64,000 nucleotides of DNA from the NCBI GenBank assembly GCA_046302815.1, contig JBKCHO010000014.1, forward strand, positions 8,653-72,652, read 5' to 3'. The notes beneath the pieces were generated by a model, which saw only the letters and a list, made by a program, of their open reading frames with translations, did not search any database and had not been told where the DNA came from. The DNA comes from JALRAP01 sp046302815 (GTDB taxonomy: Bacteria > Bacteroidota > Bacteroidia > AKYH767-A > OLB10). Below, in pieces: positions 63,990 to 64,000 of this stretch. The position numbers and the translations under genes are program-made. The number at the start of each line of letters is the position of its first letter. The stretch's first letter is position 1.

Positions 63990-64000
63990 AAATTTGACCC

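Overview
The window comes from a chromosome of a Bacteroidota bacterium (Flavobacteriales/Sphingobacteriales grade). The evidence is five secreted proteins ending in Type IX secretion (T9SS) sorting domains, promoters of the TTG-N19/20-TAnnTTTG type, TTG start codons, and gene orders I associate with the phylum (ileS-dksA-lspA and prs-rplY-pth). Most of the window is ordinary housekeeping and envelope DNA. No CRISPR array, insertion sequence, integrase or prophage was seen.

Layout. 1-4.9 kb: an S9 peptidase cut by the window edge, ybeY with a RidA-family deaminase, a PI-PLC-like lipoprotein, rmuC, an MmcQ/YjbR-like protein and a 56-residue zinc-ribbon membrane microprotein. 4.9-8.2 kb: an AT-rich accessory-looking cluster with a strong promoter, two copies of a structured RNA that looks like a SAM-I/SAM-IV-clan riboswitch, three small Lys-rich genes (two are paralogues), an atypical S-adenosylmethionine synthetase with a C-terminal extension of about 120 residues, and an orphan gene. 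8.3-18.4 kb: a VWA/AAA+ pair, a secreted metalloprotease, a TPR-adenylate cyclase and a large T9SS cargo protein. 18.5-24.6 kb: TerC, VanX-like dipeptidase, ileS, a DksA-like regulator and lspA. 24.6-33.4 kb: a FIST / PAS histidine kinase / response regulator operon, a serine hydrolase, a C-terminal processing protease, dCMP deaminase and a POTRA/barrel outer-membrane protein. 33.4-44 kb: T9SS cargo proteins, tRNA-Leu(CAA), and prs-rplY-pth. 44-53 kb: glyS, an outer-membrane barrel, a kynurenine-formamidase-like cyclase, hemW, a histidine kinase, an AsmA-like protein and superoxide dismutase. 53-64 kb: an Ala-rich lipoprotein, an SDR and 3-hydroxyanthranilate dioxygenase in divergent orientation, hflX, a membrane protein, two amidohydrolase-family proteins, and a TPR histidine kinase followed by an Hpt protein.

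The most interesting element is the 4.9-8.2 kb cluster. The first RNA copy sits at the predicted transcription start, has an 8-bp loop-tail pseudoknot and can form alternative helices; the second precedes metK and is followed by a GC-rich hairpin. Both keep the CAAC/GUG internal loop that binds SAM in SAM-I riboswitches. A SAM-sensing RNA controlling a SAM synthetase is a coherent feedback loop, but the small genes between the two copies and the MetK extension have no function I recognise. A second theme is 3-hydroxyanthranilate/kynurenine catabolism: a convincing HAAO gene, with possible formamidase and aminomuconate deaminase genes elsewhere in the window.

All calls are from reading the sequence; no database search was run.
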